In this document: piece after piece, positions 42,850 through 57,300 of the stretch | How the letters are laid out: each line of letters opens with the position of its first letter | Numbering within the stretch: the stretch's first letter is position 1 | From: Mimachlamys varia | Taxonomy: Eukaryota > Mollusca > Bivalvia > Pectinida > Pectinidae | Direction: 5' to 3' | Assembly (NCBI GenBank): GCA_947623455.1 | Contig: OX392528.1 | Coordinates: 56,500,322 to 56,564,321 of the forward strand | Length of the DNA stretch: 64,000 nt | Notes under the pieces: generated by a model | What the model was told of the DNA's origin: nothing | The model's database searches: none | What the model saw: the letters and a program-made list of their open reading frames with translations, nothing else | Position numbers and translations under genes: made by a program

Positions 42850-45100
42850 ATAGTTGACTAACCTTTTGGTCACCAAGCGTTTAGTTGGTGTACGATGTAC
42901 ATGTAGTGTCGGGTCGGCATCAATAAGATATAGTACACGCTGGCACAAGACAAGGTTGGTTTATATGTCGTTAGCTATCTTACCAAACGTTCATATGTTG
43001 CGAGCAACGTTAACGCTTCTGTTAAAAATCAACATACATATAACAGTAAAGACATTCACAATTTGGTATGAATTTTTATAATCTTAAAGTTTTTTTCAAT
43101 ATGAATAATGCCGTGCTATGCGTTATTACTGTAATGTAATCATACCCCTCATGAAATGTGTAATGCACATACAAGGTTTGGTGAATATCTCAAAGTCATC
43201 CGTGATATATACATACAGTATTAAAGAATGCGGTCAAATAGTATACAAGTTATATGGTTGTATATGTATAATGCACATCAGTGTTTCCATAAGTTCCCTT
43301 TAAAATAACTTGTGTCCAATCATACTGCTTTGCTTTGTGGCAATAACATATGTTTAGGTCAAATTTCCTGAGCTTATACAAAGTATTAAATAATATTATT
43401 GAGATAAACAAAATGGAACATTCTGATTTTAAGATAAGTACATGTATCTGTCATTTCCATGGGGTTTTTATTTCGGGAAGTAACAGTTGTTGTTTTTGTT
43501 CATTCTGCTTGAATTTCTTTGAATGTTCATCATAAGAAAGACCCTAATTCTGAAAAAAAGAAAGCATTGCTAACTTTGTATGGAGCGAAAAAAATGGCTT
43601 ATAAGTTCTAAATATGATACATATGTAACAAAACATAACTTGATGGTACTTTTAATTAATTGTACACCTTAACAAAGAATAGTCACAATAAATTACACTT
43701 GAATATGTTTCTTTGTTATGTTTCTATTTTCTAACCATATCATGTTTTATAAAATGTACACTAGTTCAGAATGATTATTATTTTTTCTTTTGCAAATTAA
43801 TCACAATTGTGGTACAGTGTATGATGCATTTCGGGTGCTGGATCGTTGCTTTCAAAATAAGCATACTTAAGGCTGTATACTACATGTACGAAAAACTTAA
43901 GAAACGCACATTCCCTACAAATAGTTCCGTCCCTAAAGTAACACAAGTAGGTTGTCTTATTGTACATGTCGGTGTCGTCTTTCTGTTTGAAGGACAAACA
44001 TATGCATGTTTGATACATGTACCTGTACCTATCAGAGCCGACAGAAATCCACACCCCTTTTCGTTCACGGTTATCGCAGTATTACACAACTTAGATATAC
44101 TCGTTTATATATTTTTTTATATATAGTGGGACTTTCAGCTATAAACATTGTGTTTTGCGTTCAGGATTATTTTCAAATATTTCCTGAAACGTAGGAGCAT
44201 CTTCTAAAAGTTTAGGGTCCAGCATTGTGTGCTGTTGTTGAAGGCATTTTTTTATCTGATGGTGGTGTTTGTTATGCAGATATGTAATGATAACATTTGA
44301 CGACATCATAATCTAAAATGTATGCCGAGAAAAAAAAACACAATGAAAATATGTTCAAATTCACAATTATAAAAGGGGGCACCAGATAAATTTATGCCAC
44401 AAACACGAAACTGTTTTTTTTCACAAACCTTTGCCGTGCATACATTGGATTTAATGATAGTCATTTAAATGAAATGACAAATAGTTTGTACAAGTAGTAT
44501 TAAATACCCTTTAGACTTGCATACAGTGTCAGTCTTATCTATTTTTTCATTAAAATGGTAGGTATTGGTGATACACAAATATGATCCCAATTTTCTGTAA
44601 GCACAATCGTTAAGGTATACAATGTATACGTACTCGTAAATACCTACATCATTCAAGGAATGTAGTGTAAACTAGGTCAACCTGAACTATGAAGTAGGGT
44701 GATATTGTCCTTATACAAATTTCTCAGGTATAGGTTATAGTGTATACGTCTACATACCGATTTCCGGGCCACGGTGTATTGGCGGGAAGTCAATGGCTCG
44801 GCTCACTGCCGCTGTTCCCTGAAATACAGGGCTAAACATGTATAGCACGAAAGATGGACAATGCACAGATGACAGATCAGGATGGAGTGTGTATACTTAC
44901 ATCATTCGTCAATATACACAACGGATGGTAAACATTTCTTCTCGCAATAAACACCTAGAGTCAATAATATATAGATCAATTATCTTGTAAGGTATCCTGA
45001 ACTACGTGCATTTTACAATGGATATTTTCCCGCCTTTTAAAAACTTTTATTTGTATATTTGACAAAAAAATGTCACCGGGTATGTCGGCTCGACGGGGAA
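42850..45100. other. Gene-free intergenic stretch before gene D
   Basis: ORFs such as 43713-44126 have no recognisable motif or flanking splice signals. No repeat family was recognised. Confidence 0.4.
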
Positions 45101-45301
45101 CTAAGATACAATGTGCGATATTACCGTGTGTAAGTGTGTGTATGTGTGTGAAGGGTATGCGTGTGTGAGTGTAGAGTGTCGATAGTGTAGTTTACAGTTT
45201 ATGGACAGGCCGGCGTGTATAGGGAAGCGTCGCCAACTCAGAGTCATCGTCAGGCGAGAGGAGGGTACAGTTGATGCTGAGGCTGAGAAAAGGCACGCGC
45301 T

Positions 45302-45304
45302 ATG
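45302..45304 (+). CDS. Candidate first coding exon of gene D (ATG only)
   Basis: CGCGCTATG|GTAAGTGT is a start codon abutting a perfect donor, as in genes B and C. The preceding 230 bp (GT-rich near 45120-45180, then GC-richer) could be promoter and 5' UTR. ATG|GTAAAC near 44925 is a weaker alternative. Confidence 0.45.
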
Positions 45305-48300
45305 GTAAGTGTGGTGACTTTTGACCCTTACAAGTCTTGAGGAACACATACACACATATTACATACTATATATCTTTGTTCTAATGACGTGTGTGCGTTT
45401 CTTAGATGGCAGCACTCAGCCAAACATATTTGGATGGTTTAATGACACATAAAACAAGACACGACTCTAGGCAGTAGTATATTGAATAGACAAGGACTGA
45501 CATTTCTTACGTATGTATATATTTGCGCGCATTATGTCTTTAAATCACATTTTTATAACAAAAATGTGATATTTCAAGAGAAAAGATTATTTACAAGTGG
45601 TAGAAATGAGGCACTTCTAACTCGTTAAGCTTGTAAGAATGTGAGTTTAATACAAAACAAGAGTGGGGGAGAGAGTTTCCTTACCTAGGAATCTGTCTGA
45701 GCGTGCCAACATGTACCTCATCATGTACATACCGTAATAACCCTACCGATCTTACTAGCGGCAACACTCTCACCTTTGCTCTCGTGTTGAGCCGACAAAT
45801 TCACACCGAGCTCAGCTAATGTTTGTTTGTTTTGCCCACGTGGATGTCTGTCTTTAACATATCTCCTGCTGATGTCGGTAATTTATCTGGTTCTAAGCTT
45901 TTAGGAATGAAAGCAGGAGATTAAGTAAAACTCGCCCCATCAGCGCGTTGGTTTACATTATGTATGTGAAACACAATTAATACACTGTATATATGCGCGC
46001 TTTAGCGAATGGTTTCGATAACCATTAATTCCTGAAAAAAATGATAAAAAAATGTGTCAATACAAAAATGTGTGCATCAGTTATGAGGGAGATAGCTATG
46101 CTGTATAGACCATTCAGTGTTGTAATAACCGACGCATGTGTTAATAGGTGTATCATTATGACAGAGGAGTTACTTGATGTGCTTACATAATCATCTCCCT
46201 GGGATAGTATTACCAGACGCGAGACGTTTGTTTACATCTTTTGCTAACATACATGACGAAAATATTGCTCATTTATTTGTTATTTCTATAAGAATTCCGG
46301 CTACATTCCCCAAACAATCATACACACACATACATTATCCTCATACTTTCGGTTTAGATCTATACAGATATTTGTTAAGTGTTGAATACATTTAGTTTTG
46401 CTATACCTAGACTGTTCTCAAGTTCTGTTTAATATTCTCGGTTAATGCCCACAAGTCTGACACATGAGTCGTAAATGTAAGGTATGTGTAAGTAAAAGAT
46501 GTTGTACACACAATGTATCTACACGCAGTATTTGATTTCATAAAACAAGTTTAGCACAAACAACCATGAACTGATTCAAAGAGTTTGAGGCGTAGATAGA
46601 ATCGCCTTTTTTAGTCCATGAAAAGGTATGGGGCCACCTGCCCGACCACATGGGGTTTTTTTCCGGGTACTGGGGTTTCCTCCCACAATAAGACCCCTCG
46701 CGCGTTTACATCCGTGCCAACAAGAGTGATAAATATAAGTTGGATAACTTGTTTCATAATTGTTGTAAAATAAATAAAATTTATATTTATTTATATAACC
46801 CTGCAATTGCGGAGTATAAAGAGGGCATAAAATTTGATATGAACTATATGTAATTTCAAATAAATTTCCTCTAAGAGTTCATTACAGGCAATATTGTGGC
46901 AGATCCCACACCGGAAAAGTTTGTGTTATTTAACTTACACATGCCTTATTGTTGCATTTGCTGAAAGATAGGTGAGCGATTCAGACCCTCTGGACTTCTT
47001 GTTTTTATGGTTCCACAAAATGAAATTCCTATTTTATTCGATAAAATTACCTTCCCTAACCATAAATGCGATATATATTGAATGTATTATTTGCTGTTGA
47101 ATAAAATCAATATGGGGTCAACACGCTTATCTCTTTCATAAATCACCTCTGTCGATCAAAGGACCACCACACCAGGGTAGGTCCAAACGCACTAACTGTC
47201 AATCAGGAACCGTCGGCACTTTCCGTAAACCAGCAAATACGTTTACGGAAAATGCCGACGAATCCCGAATGACTAACTGTATCTACCGCATAATAATCCA
47301 TTGTCAGTGAGTTCCTCTTTCAATAAGGAAATATTCTAATGTATTTAAGTTGGTTTTCCATTCAGCTAGCCGTTTTAAACAAGTTAAATCTGTTTCAGAC
47401 TAAAGTCCTCGAGACTGATAATAAATTATGTCCTGCCGGTAGTACAGGGCGTAAGAATATTGTACTTGCTGACCCCATTGCAGTGTTCTCCTTCCTTTTG
47501 TCTCCCTTGACATTACCTCACTTTGGCCTTTAGCTGAGCGTTCGTCCTTGTGAGGAGAGTTTTGGGTTATGTCCCCTGGCCGATGCATACGTATAGGATA
47601 TAAGCCTCAAACTGCCTCTAATGTAAAATATTGGACAGTCTTCGCCGCGCAGTTACACGTATCAGGGGTGAAGAATTGCGCGGGTGCTTTTTTGGTCATA
47701 TTTGAATCAAGTCATCAGAGAGTGAAGATGGGTTCCAGTCACAGTCCTTCAACATTTTTTTTTGTCACATTGAAATGGATTAAATTCAAATAATGCCATA
47801 AATTAATTGAGAAAAAAATTAAACTATTAAAATGTGTCTGATAATGTCTGTAATCAAATGAAATTAAAGAAATCAAACTATCAACGCGTGGAATGATTTC
47901 AACATTGTGGGCATCTAAACGTGTTCAGTTCACGAAAAGTATGTATTTCAATATTTCTGGGATTATACACAATTCTTCCAAGGAATGATTTTTTTTGGGC
48001 AAGAAGTGTACATAAATTGTCCCAATAAGTTACCTGTACCCGTCCAATAAGTTACATGTACCCGTCCAATAAGTTACCTGTACCCGCTCAACAAGTTACC
48101 TGTACCCGTCCAACAAGTTACCTGTACCCATCCAATAAGTTACCTGTACCCGTCCAATAAGTTACCTGTACCCGTCCAACAAGTTACCTGTACCCGTCCA
48201 ACAAGTTACCTGTACCCATCCAATAAGTTACCTGTACCCGTCCAATAAGTTACCTGTACCCGTCCAACAAGTTACCTGTACCCATCCAATAAGTTACCTG

Positions 48301-51300
48301 TACCCGTCCAATAAGTTACCTGTACCCGTCCAACAAGTTACCTGTACCCGTCCAAAAATGTACCTGTACCCGTCAAATAAGTTACCTGTACCCGTCCAAC
48401 AAGTTACCTGTAACTGTCCAACAAGGTACCTGTAACCGTCCAATAAGTTACCTGTACCCGTCCAATAAGTTACCTGTAACTGTCCAACAAGTTACTTGTA
48501 ACTTTCCAACAAGTTACCTGTACCCGTCCAACAAGTTACCTGTACCCGTTCAATAAGTTACCTGTAGCTATCTAACAAGTTACCTATACCCGTCCAACAA
48601 GTTACCTGTACCTGTTACAATCCAACAAGTTACCTGTACCCGTCCAACAACATACCTGTACCCGTTCAATAAGTTACCTGCTTAGCTATCTAACATGTTA
48701 CTTATACCCGACCAACAAGTTTCCTGTACCCGTCCAACAAGTTATCTGTACCCGTCCAACAAGTTACCTGTACCCATCCAATACGTTACCTGTACCCGTT
48801 CAATAAGTTACCTGTAGCTATCTAACAAGTTACCTGTACCCGTCCAACAAGTTACCTATACCCGTCCAACAAGTTACCTATACCCGTCCAACAAGTTACC
48901 TGTACCCGTCCAACAAGTTACCTATACCCATCCAATAAGTTACCTGTACCCGTTCAATAAGTTACCTGTAGCTATCTAACAAGTTACCTATACCCGTCCA
49001 ACAAGTTACCTGTACCTGTACCCATCCAATAAGTTACCTGTTACAATCCAACAAGTTACCTGTACCCATCCAATATGTTACCTGTCACAATCCAACAAGT
49101 TACCGGTACCCGTCCAATAAATCACCTGTACCCGTCCGACAAGTGACCTGTACCCACCTAACAAGTTACCTGTACCCGTCCAACAAGTTACCTGTACCCG
49201 TCCGACAAGTTACCTGTACTCGTCCGACAAGTGATCTGTACCCACCCATCAAGTTACCTGTACCTGTACCCATCCAACAAGTTACCTGTACCCGTCCAAT
49301 AAGTTACCTGTACCCGTTCAATAAGTTACCTGTAGCTATCTAACAAGTTACCTATACCCGTCCAACAAGTTACCTGTACCTGTACCCATCCAATAAGTTA
49401 CCTCTACTCGTCCAATAAGTTACCTATACTCGTCCAATAGGATACCTATACCCGTTCAATAAGTTACCTGTACCTGTCCAACAAGTTACCTGTACCCGTC
49501 CAACAAGTTACCTGTACCTGTACAAATCCGATAAGTTACCTATACCCGTCCAACAAGTTACCTGTACCCGTCCAACAAGTTACCAGTACCCATCCAACAA
49601 GTTACCTGTACCCGTCCAATAAGTTACCTGTACCCGTTCAATAAGTTACCTGTAGCTATCTAACAAGTTACCTATACCCGTCCAACAAGTTACCTGTACC
49701 TGTACCCATCCAATAAGTTACCTCTACTCGTCCAATAAGTTACCTGTACTCGTCCAATAAGATACCTGTACCCGTCCAACAAGTTACCTGTATCCATCCA
49801 ATAAGTTACCTGTACCCGTCCAACAAGTTACCTGTACCCATCCAATAAGTTACCTGTACCCATCCAATAAGTTACCTCTACCCATCCAACAAGTTACCTA
49901 TACCCGTCCAACAAGTTACCTGTACCCGTCCAACAAGTTACCTGTACCCATCCAATAAGTTACCTGTACCAATCCAGTAAGTTACCTGTACCCATCCAAT
50001 AAGTTACCTGTACCCATCCAACAAGTTACCTATACCCGTCCAACAAGTTACCTGTACCCATCCAACAAGTTACCTGTACCCGTCCAACAAGTTACCTGTA
50101 CCCGTCCAACAAGTTACCTGTACCCGTCCAACAAGTTACCTGTACCCGTCCAATAAGTTACCTATACCCGTTCAATAAGTTACCTGTACCTGTCCAACAA
50201 GTTACCTCTACCCGTCCAACAAGTTACCTGTACCTGTACAAATCCGATAAGTTACCTATACCCGTCCAACAAGTTACCTGTACCCGTCCAACAAGTTACC
50301 AGTACCCGTCCAACAAGTTACCTGTACCCGTCCAACAAGTTACCTGTACCCACCCAACAAGGTACATGTACCTGTACCCGTCAAACAAGTTACCTGTACC
50401 TGTACCCATCCAATAAGTTACCTGTACCCGTCCAACAAGTTTGCTGTACCCATCCAATAAGTTACCTATACCCGTCCAACAAGTTACCTGTACCCATCCA
50501 ATAAGTTACCTGTACCCGTCCAACAAGTTACCTCTACCCATCCAATAAGTTACCTGTACCCATCCAACAAGTTACCTATACCCGTCCAACAAGTTACCTG
50601 TACCTGTACCCATCCAATAAGTTACCTGTTACAATCCAACAAGTTACCTGTACCCATCCAATATGTTACCTGTCACAATCCAACAAGTTACCGGTACCCG
50701 TCCAATAAATCACCTGTACCCGTCCGACAAGTGACCTGTACCCACCTAACAAGTTACTTGTACCCGTCCAACAAGTTACCTGTACCCGTCCGACAAGTTA
50801 CCTGTACTCGTCCGACAAGTGATCTGTACCCACCCATCAAGTTACCTGTACCTGTACCCATCCAACAAGTTACCTGTACCCGTCCAATAAGTTACCTGTA
50901 CCCGTTCAATAAGTTACCTGTAGCTATCTAACAAGTTACCTATACCCGTCCAACAAGTTACCTGTACCTGTACCCATCCAATAAGTTACCTCTACTCGTC
51001 CAATAAGTTACCTATACTCGTCCAATAGGATACCTATACCCGTTCAATAAGTTACCTGTACCTGTCCAACAAGTTACCTGTACCCGTCCAACAAGTTACC
51101 TGTACCTGTACAAATCCGATAAGTTACCTATACCCGTCCAACAAGTTACCTGTACCCGTCCAACAAGTTACCAGTACCCATCCAACAAGTTACCTGTACC
51201 CGTCCAATAAGTTACCTGTACCCGTTCAATAAGTTACCTGTAGCTATCTAACAAGTTACCTATACCCGTCCAACAAGTTACCTGTACCTGTACCCATCCA

Positions 51301-54300
51301 ATAAGTTACCTCTACTCGTCCAATAAGTTACCTGTACTCGTCCAATAAGATACCTGTACCCGTCCAACAAGTTACCTGTATCCATCCAATAAGTTACATG
51401 TACCCGTCCAACAAGTTACCTGTACCCATCCAATAAGTTACCTGTACCCATCCAATAAGTTACCTCTACCCATCCAACAAGTTACCTATACCCGTCCAAC
51501 AAGTTACCTGTACCCGTCCAACAAGTTACCTGTACCCATCCAATAAGTTACCTGTACCAATCCAGTAAGTTACCTGTACCCATCCAATAAGTTACCTGTA
51601 CCCATCCAACAAGTTACCTATACCCGTCCAACAAGTTACCTGTACCCATCCAACAAGTTACCTGTACCCGTCCAACAAGTTACCTGTACCCGTCCAACAA
51701 GTTACCTGTACCCGTCCAACAAGTTACCTGTACCCGTCCAATAAGTTACCTATACCCGTTCAATAAGTTACCTGTACCTGTCCAACAAGTTACCTCTACC
51801 CGTCCAACAAGTTACCTGTACCTGTACAAATCCGATAAGTTACCTATACCCGTCCAACAAGTTACCTGTACCCGTCCAACAAGTTACCAGTACCCGTCCA
51901 ACAAGTTACCTGTACCCGTCCAACAAGTTACCTGTACCCACCCAACAAGGTACATGTACCTGTACCCGTCAAACAAGTTACCTGTACCTGTACCCATCCA
52001 ATAAGTTACCTGTACCCGTCCAACAAGTTTGCTGTACCCATCCAATAAGTTACCTATACCCGTCCAACAAGTTACCTGTACCCATCCAATAAGTTACCTG
52101 TACCCGTCCAACAAGTTACCTCTACCCATCCAATAAGTTACCTGTACCCATCCAACAAGTTACCTATACCCGTCCAACAAGTTACCTGTACCCGTCCAAC
52201 AAGTTACCTATACCCGTCCAACAAGTTACCTGTACCCGTCCAATAAGTTACCTGTAGCTGTCCAATAATTTACCTTTTATATATGTCGTGAACTTTTAGA
52301 ATTAATTGGGAACCTTCGGCACTTTCCGTAGACTAAACGACATTTATTTTCGTGTACGGAGTGCCGATTGTTGCCGATTTTCACATACATGTATAGACAT
52401 GACAATGTCGTATAGTTCATGTGAGTTCATAAATATCTGAAATGACGGCATAAATATGTAAAATTGGAAAGTGTCGTAATTCTAGCAAAATAATAAGAAA
52501 AAAACAGAGGGATTAAGAAAATCTGTATGTGTACTTATTATAGCTGTATCCTACATGTAGTATTAGCGACTTTCGCGTTCAAGTCATTGCGCTGATTCAA
52601 GTAACTGGAATGTATCAAAGCGACTTGTCAATCTATATAAGCTTTATACAATGATATTAACTCTATACCTCTTATATTTTATCTAATATAAGTTTGTATA
52701 TATATATATGTTAAGTTTTGTCTACATCGAGTACAGAACAAATTCAAAAATATGATAAAAAAAAGAAAGCTTGATTGTTGTTGCTATCAATCGAACCTTG
52801 GTCCGTACATTCAGATCGATTTAAAACCCGACCTCATATCTTAAAAGAAATGATTCTTTAATAAAATGTTTTGAAAAAGGATCTAAACATCATAAATTAT
52901 ATAACTGTATTTCATCAAAATAATTATCATTCTTATTTATTTATTTTGCAGGCTGGTCTGGACGACATAACACCGGAAAGGTTGGCTGGTAAGAATAGCA
53001 TGTAATTTTATTCTTTAAACAAGACAACGAAAACATAAGCAATAAAACATCCCAAAAATCGAATCTTAAGACTGTATTTTTCTGAGAATTCAAAATGTTC
53101 CAGGCAGAGTTCATGGCATGGCAGACAATGCAAATATAATGATATGTCAGCTTGCTTCTTTTTTGTGCCGTGATCGGTCAAAGATACCAATATGACAAAA
53201 TAAGTTAATCTAGGTGAATTTTGCAGTTTTGACCAATTGCAAGACATCTTCATACAATATCTTCCGAAATTGTTATCAAAAATGTATGAATGTTTGCAGA
53301 AATTACACAAATACTATTTTCTTTTAAATTAATGAAGTAAAATTTCTCTGACTGAGTATTTTAACTCAGGAAAGCGATTTTAGTTACCCCTACCCCTTAT
53401 TTTTTAAAGAGAAAATCCTCATTTTTTCACCATGTTTTGCAGATTTAACACAAAATAACAAAAGTTCTACAATTAAACTTTTTTTTTTTTAATATTCAGC
53501 ATATGAAAAGAAAATGGGTTTCTCTGTCTAAAACCGTCATAAAAAGGCGGTTAGCGTGCTTTACTTTTGTCCGGTTATTATTGTGTTATTTTTCACAATT
53601 TCGGGTTCAAAGATAAAAGTGCTCCAGTTACACTTCAAATATGAAAATAATACAAAAAGTATATAATCACCCACTTGGTTCATAATATTGAACATTATTA
53701 AGTTGTACAGCAAAAATTAGCTTGCTATGATTAAAAATGGCGAAACACTGATGATCAATCCAGCATCAAAAGGTGAAATTTCGTCTTTTCGTGATGTGCA
53801 AAATATACACAGAAATACGCATTTGCAAAAATGGCCGCCGAATATGTATTTTTTTTAAATTCATGCAAATAAAATTCAACAAGCAACAGACACCTATATT
53901 TTGACACAATTTTCAGATGCATATAATATACGCTATTGAAATTGATTAAATTTCTTCAATATAATATATTTACACTTCTCCCTTCTTGCGCTTAGTAAAC
54001 TCTGACTGCGAATATATTACCGTATACGCAGTGAAAAAAAGGCTCGGCGGATTGATATTTGTTCAAATATGGCGTCGTCCACGCTTCAGAAAAATAAGTA
54101 TTCGCTGTCGGCCATTGTTTGGTTCCTACAAGATTTTGAAACATAGAACATATATGGAATCAATTTCTCTTGCTTAAACAATAAATAGTTTCTAGCAAAC
54201 TTTTGATTCCAAATGATGCGCATTCGAAATTATTTGACGGTACGTAACGCAAACATGGACCGCGTCACAACCAGATCACCGTGTCAATGCGTGTACATAA

Positions 54301-57300
54301 CGACCTCTTTATAAATAAAGAAATAAATTCGACTTGCTAGAAATATTATTTAATACCAAATTTACATAAGGTGTTATGAAGAAAAATATTGTTGTTCACA
54401 GTGTATTTTCTAAATCTACCAATATATTGATGAAATCCAATGGGACTATATTATCTTAACAACCACGGCCATCGTCGTTACCATCTTAGCAACCCGCTTT
54501 GAATGCTTTTTTCTTCGTTTAAAACTTGAAAATTAATAATGGTATAAATATAAGGATTGTACCTCATTTTGACTGCGTAAACGGTAGTATGCCCGCTAAC
54601 GCGCACCATAGAATATGTTCGTTGCCAACTGCGGGCATACTACCGTATACGCAGTCAAAATGAGGTGCAATCCTTATATAAAATGTTTAAATGAGATTAA
54701 AGGCCCAATATACGTAACTTCAGGGAAATTTTCGTGATTCTGAAAAATTCTGAAAAAAATCCAGTTGATAACCATGCAAAAATAAGCCTAAAACGATGTT
54801 AACCTGAGCGGTAACTAACAAAAAACTCTTGACAGAAAAATCCAAAAAGTTGAAAATAATTCAGGTGGGGCCCACTTCAATAACAAACCGAAGGTAGAAG
54901 ACGGTTCGAAATGGACACGTGTTTACAAATATCGTGTTTCAACTACTGCTGCACCGGTAACCGCGAAAGAATTCATCTTGAATATTGCTAATATCAGTTA
55001 ATCTTAACTAAATCTATAAATATAATACGTTATTAAGCTTGATTTTCGCTTCAAGTTTTGCCGAAAGTTACGTATATTGGGCCTTTAAAAGAAGAATTGA
55101 ACGTGACTGAAACCCCAGAAGAATACATCATTAAGGGATTTGTATGTTTCTAAACAAATATGAGAAAACGGACTAAATACCAAAATCAATCTGAATATGA
55201 CTTCTATGTACCACAGGGATCCGACTTATTTGGACTCACACAGAGGACCTTGACATTTGGGATTCATTATTATATATTATGATGAGTTCCGGGTGTCAAG
55301 ATCCTGTGTTACACTGCATGTATTCATATATAGCATGGCATTTGATTTTTGTTTTATTTCAATATAGTCGGAATTAAATGTTATTTTGTTTTCTTAAAGC
55401 AACTTTCCCGAATGAACTTGGGAGTGAAAAAGCCATTTCATACGGCTTTCTTAATTTGTATAGCTTTTAATAATACAGTAGCTATGAATGCTAACAAAAA
55501 CTTGATATTTCGTTCGTAACCTAAGAATCGGAGACTGTATGACTAGGAACGAGGTTGAATCACCGCATTAAAAGCACATTTTAACCTTTAATTCACACAC
55601 TTAACTGTCGCTACATGTACATATAACAGAAAACGATGTTAACAGCAAACACAGACTTTGACAGTGGCAAACAATCATCACCTTAAAGTTTATTTAATCA
55701 TTGTTACTCATTTAATAGTCCATAGTATAGTTTATCTATCGAAGAACAGACGTGTATATTGTCCCTCGAGTTTGGTGTTAGGAGTTGGAAGTACTTTAAG
55801 GTAAGGCCGGATTCAATCCAGTTATCTCGTGTGTATTTTGCCACCGAATTGAAGTCAATATTGTATTTGATGATCGGTGCATCATGTGTCTGCCGATTGT
55901 GTTTTCTGTATATTACTGACTCAGTCGTTGATGAACGGCTCAGAAAACAGAATAAGAATAATTCCCAATAAGAAAAATAAGCCTAACATTTCCAAAAACT
56001 TTTGTGTCTCGCCTTTGGACAGACCCATGGTGCTCAGTTGAGGTCTTTTCTGAAATTATCAACTCAATTCGGCAAGGTCAAGTAAACGAGTATGTTTAGT
56101 TTACACTGTCAGTAAATACTGTAAAAGTGGAATTGTTCGCGGTGTGGACATTTTCGTTTATTTCACTTGAAACAAATCTCCACTAATAATCATGTATCCA
56201 CACGCGAACATGTTTAATACCAATCGAACTTTTCAGTGTATAAAAGTATCATAAGTACGCAGTGCTGACTGACAGCGAGAAATCTTCCCATCGCGAACAG
56301 TTTTGAAGCATGCGCGAAAATCATTCGGCTTTTGCAGTATTATTTTGACGTCACATGATGATAGACAAACATTAGTGAATTTTCATCTTACGTATTTTTA
56401 ATTTATTTTTCATCATTCAATTAAAACTAACAGTAATCTTCTTATTTTTGGTTTTAAATGTTATCATTTGGATTTTTTCTCCCGTAGAGAATTAATTTGA
56501 AACGCCATAAGATCAAAGCTTTCTACAGGTACATGCACCTACAGAAGAAACCCTGCCGTTGGAGAATTGATAAAGAAGTTTCGTTTCTTAAAGCTCGGTA
56601 TATGTCTTTCTGAACAGCGGTATACACATTTTATGTAGGCAAATTGAAATCGTGTCAATAATAAATGGTGATTGAAATCAAATAATATCAAGGTACGCTA
56701 GAAATAAAAAGACGAAAATATTTCATAAAGTACCTGCTTTTAATTTCAAAATCCATAAAACTGTAACAGAGATGCGTGTATAGATATATGCCCGACAGAT
56801 GTGCTTCCATCAATGCCCTTAGCGAATGTTTACAACTACAACCTACTACAAAGCTGGGATAGAAAATAAATAAACTGTTGAGACGAACCCCACCCATTCC
56901 CCATTATATACAAAGTCAACAAATTGTACTTAACACAAGTCATAAGTTCACATATACTTTAAACGTGTATCATATCAATTTTATTACATCTTGAAATGTG
57001 CATTACGCTCTTTATAGTAACGACATGAAATATATTCTGCATAGAAACTTAACCAGCAGGCGTCCTGTACATGTCAGTGTATTATTCACCATCAGGATGG
57101 AACGCCTGAGATGCCTTATGATATCATTTATAACTATATTCGATGATGTTTTTCATGTTCTTTATATCCTAATATGCAGTGGTTATATCTATATATGTAT
57201 AAAACCGCAAAATATAAAGGCCAAAATACCGAATATAATTATAAATGACAAAACGCAGCCTTGGCGCTCCATGACTAGAGCAGGGTACAACAAAATCAAA

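Noticed and set aside
43713..44126. 137-codon + ORF as a membrane protein gene
   Set aside because: The sequence is AT-driven hydrophobic codons, with no motif, no splice context and overlapping ORFs on the other strand.
49143..50931. Two identical 66-codon ORFs 1588 bp apart, suggesting a duplicated gene
   Set aside because: Both are stretches of the 22-bp minisatellite caught in its higher-order duplication.
47995..52275. CRISPR-like array (short repeats at regular spacing)
   Set aside because: Units are contiguous with no unique spacers, and the genome is clearly eukaryotic.
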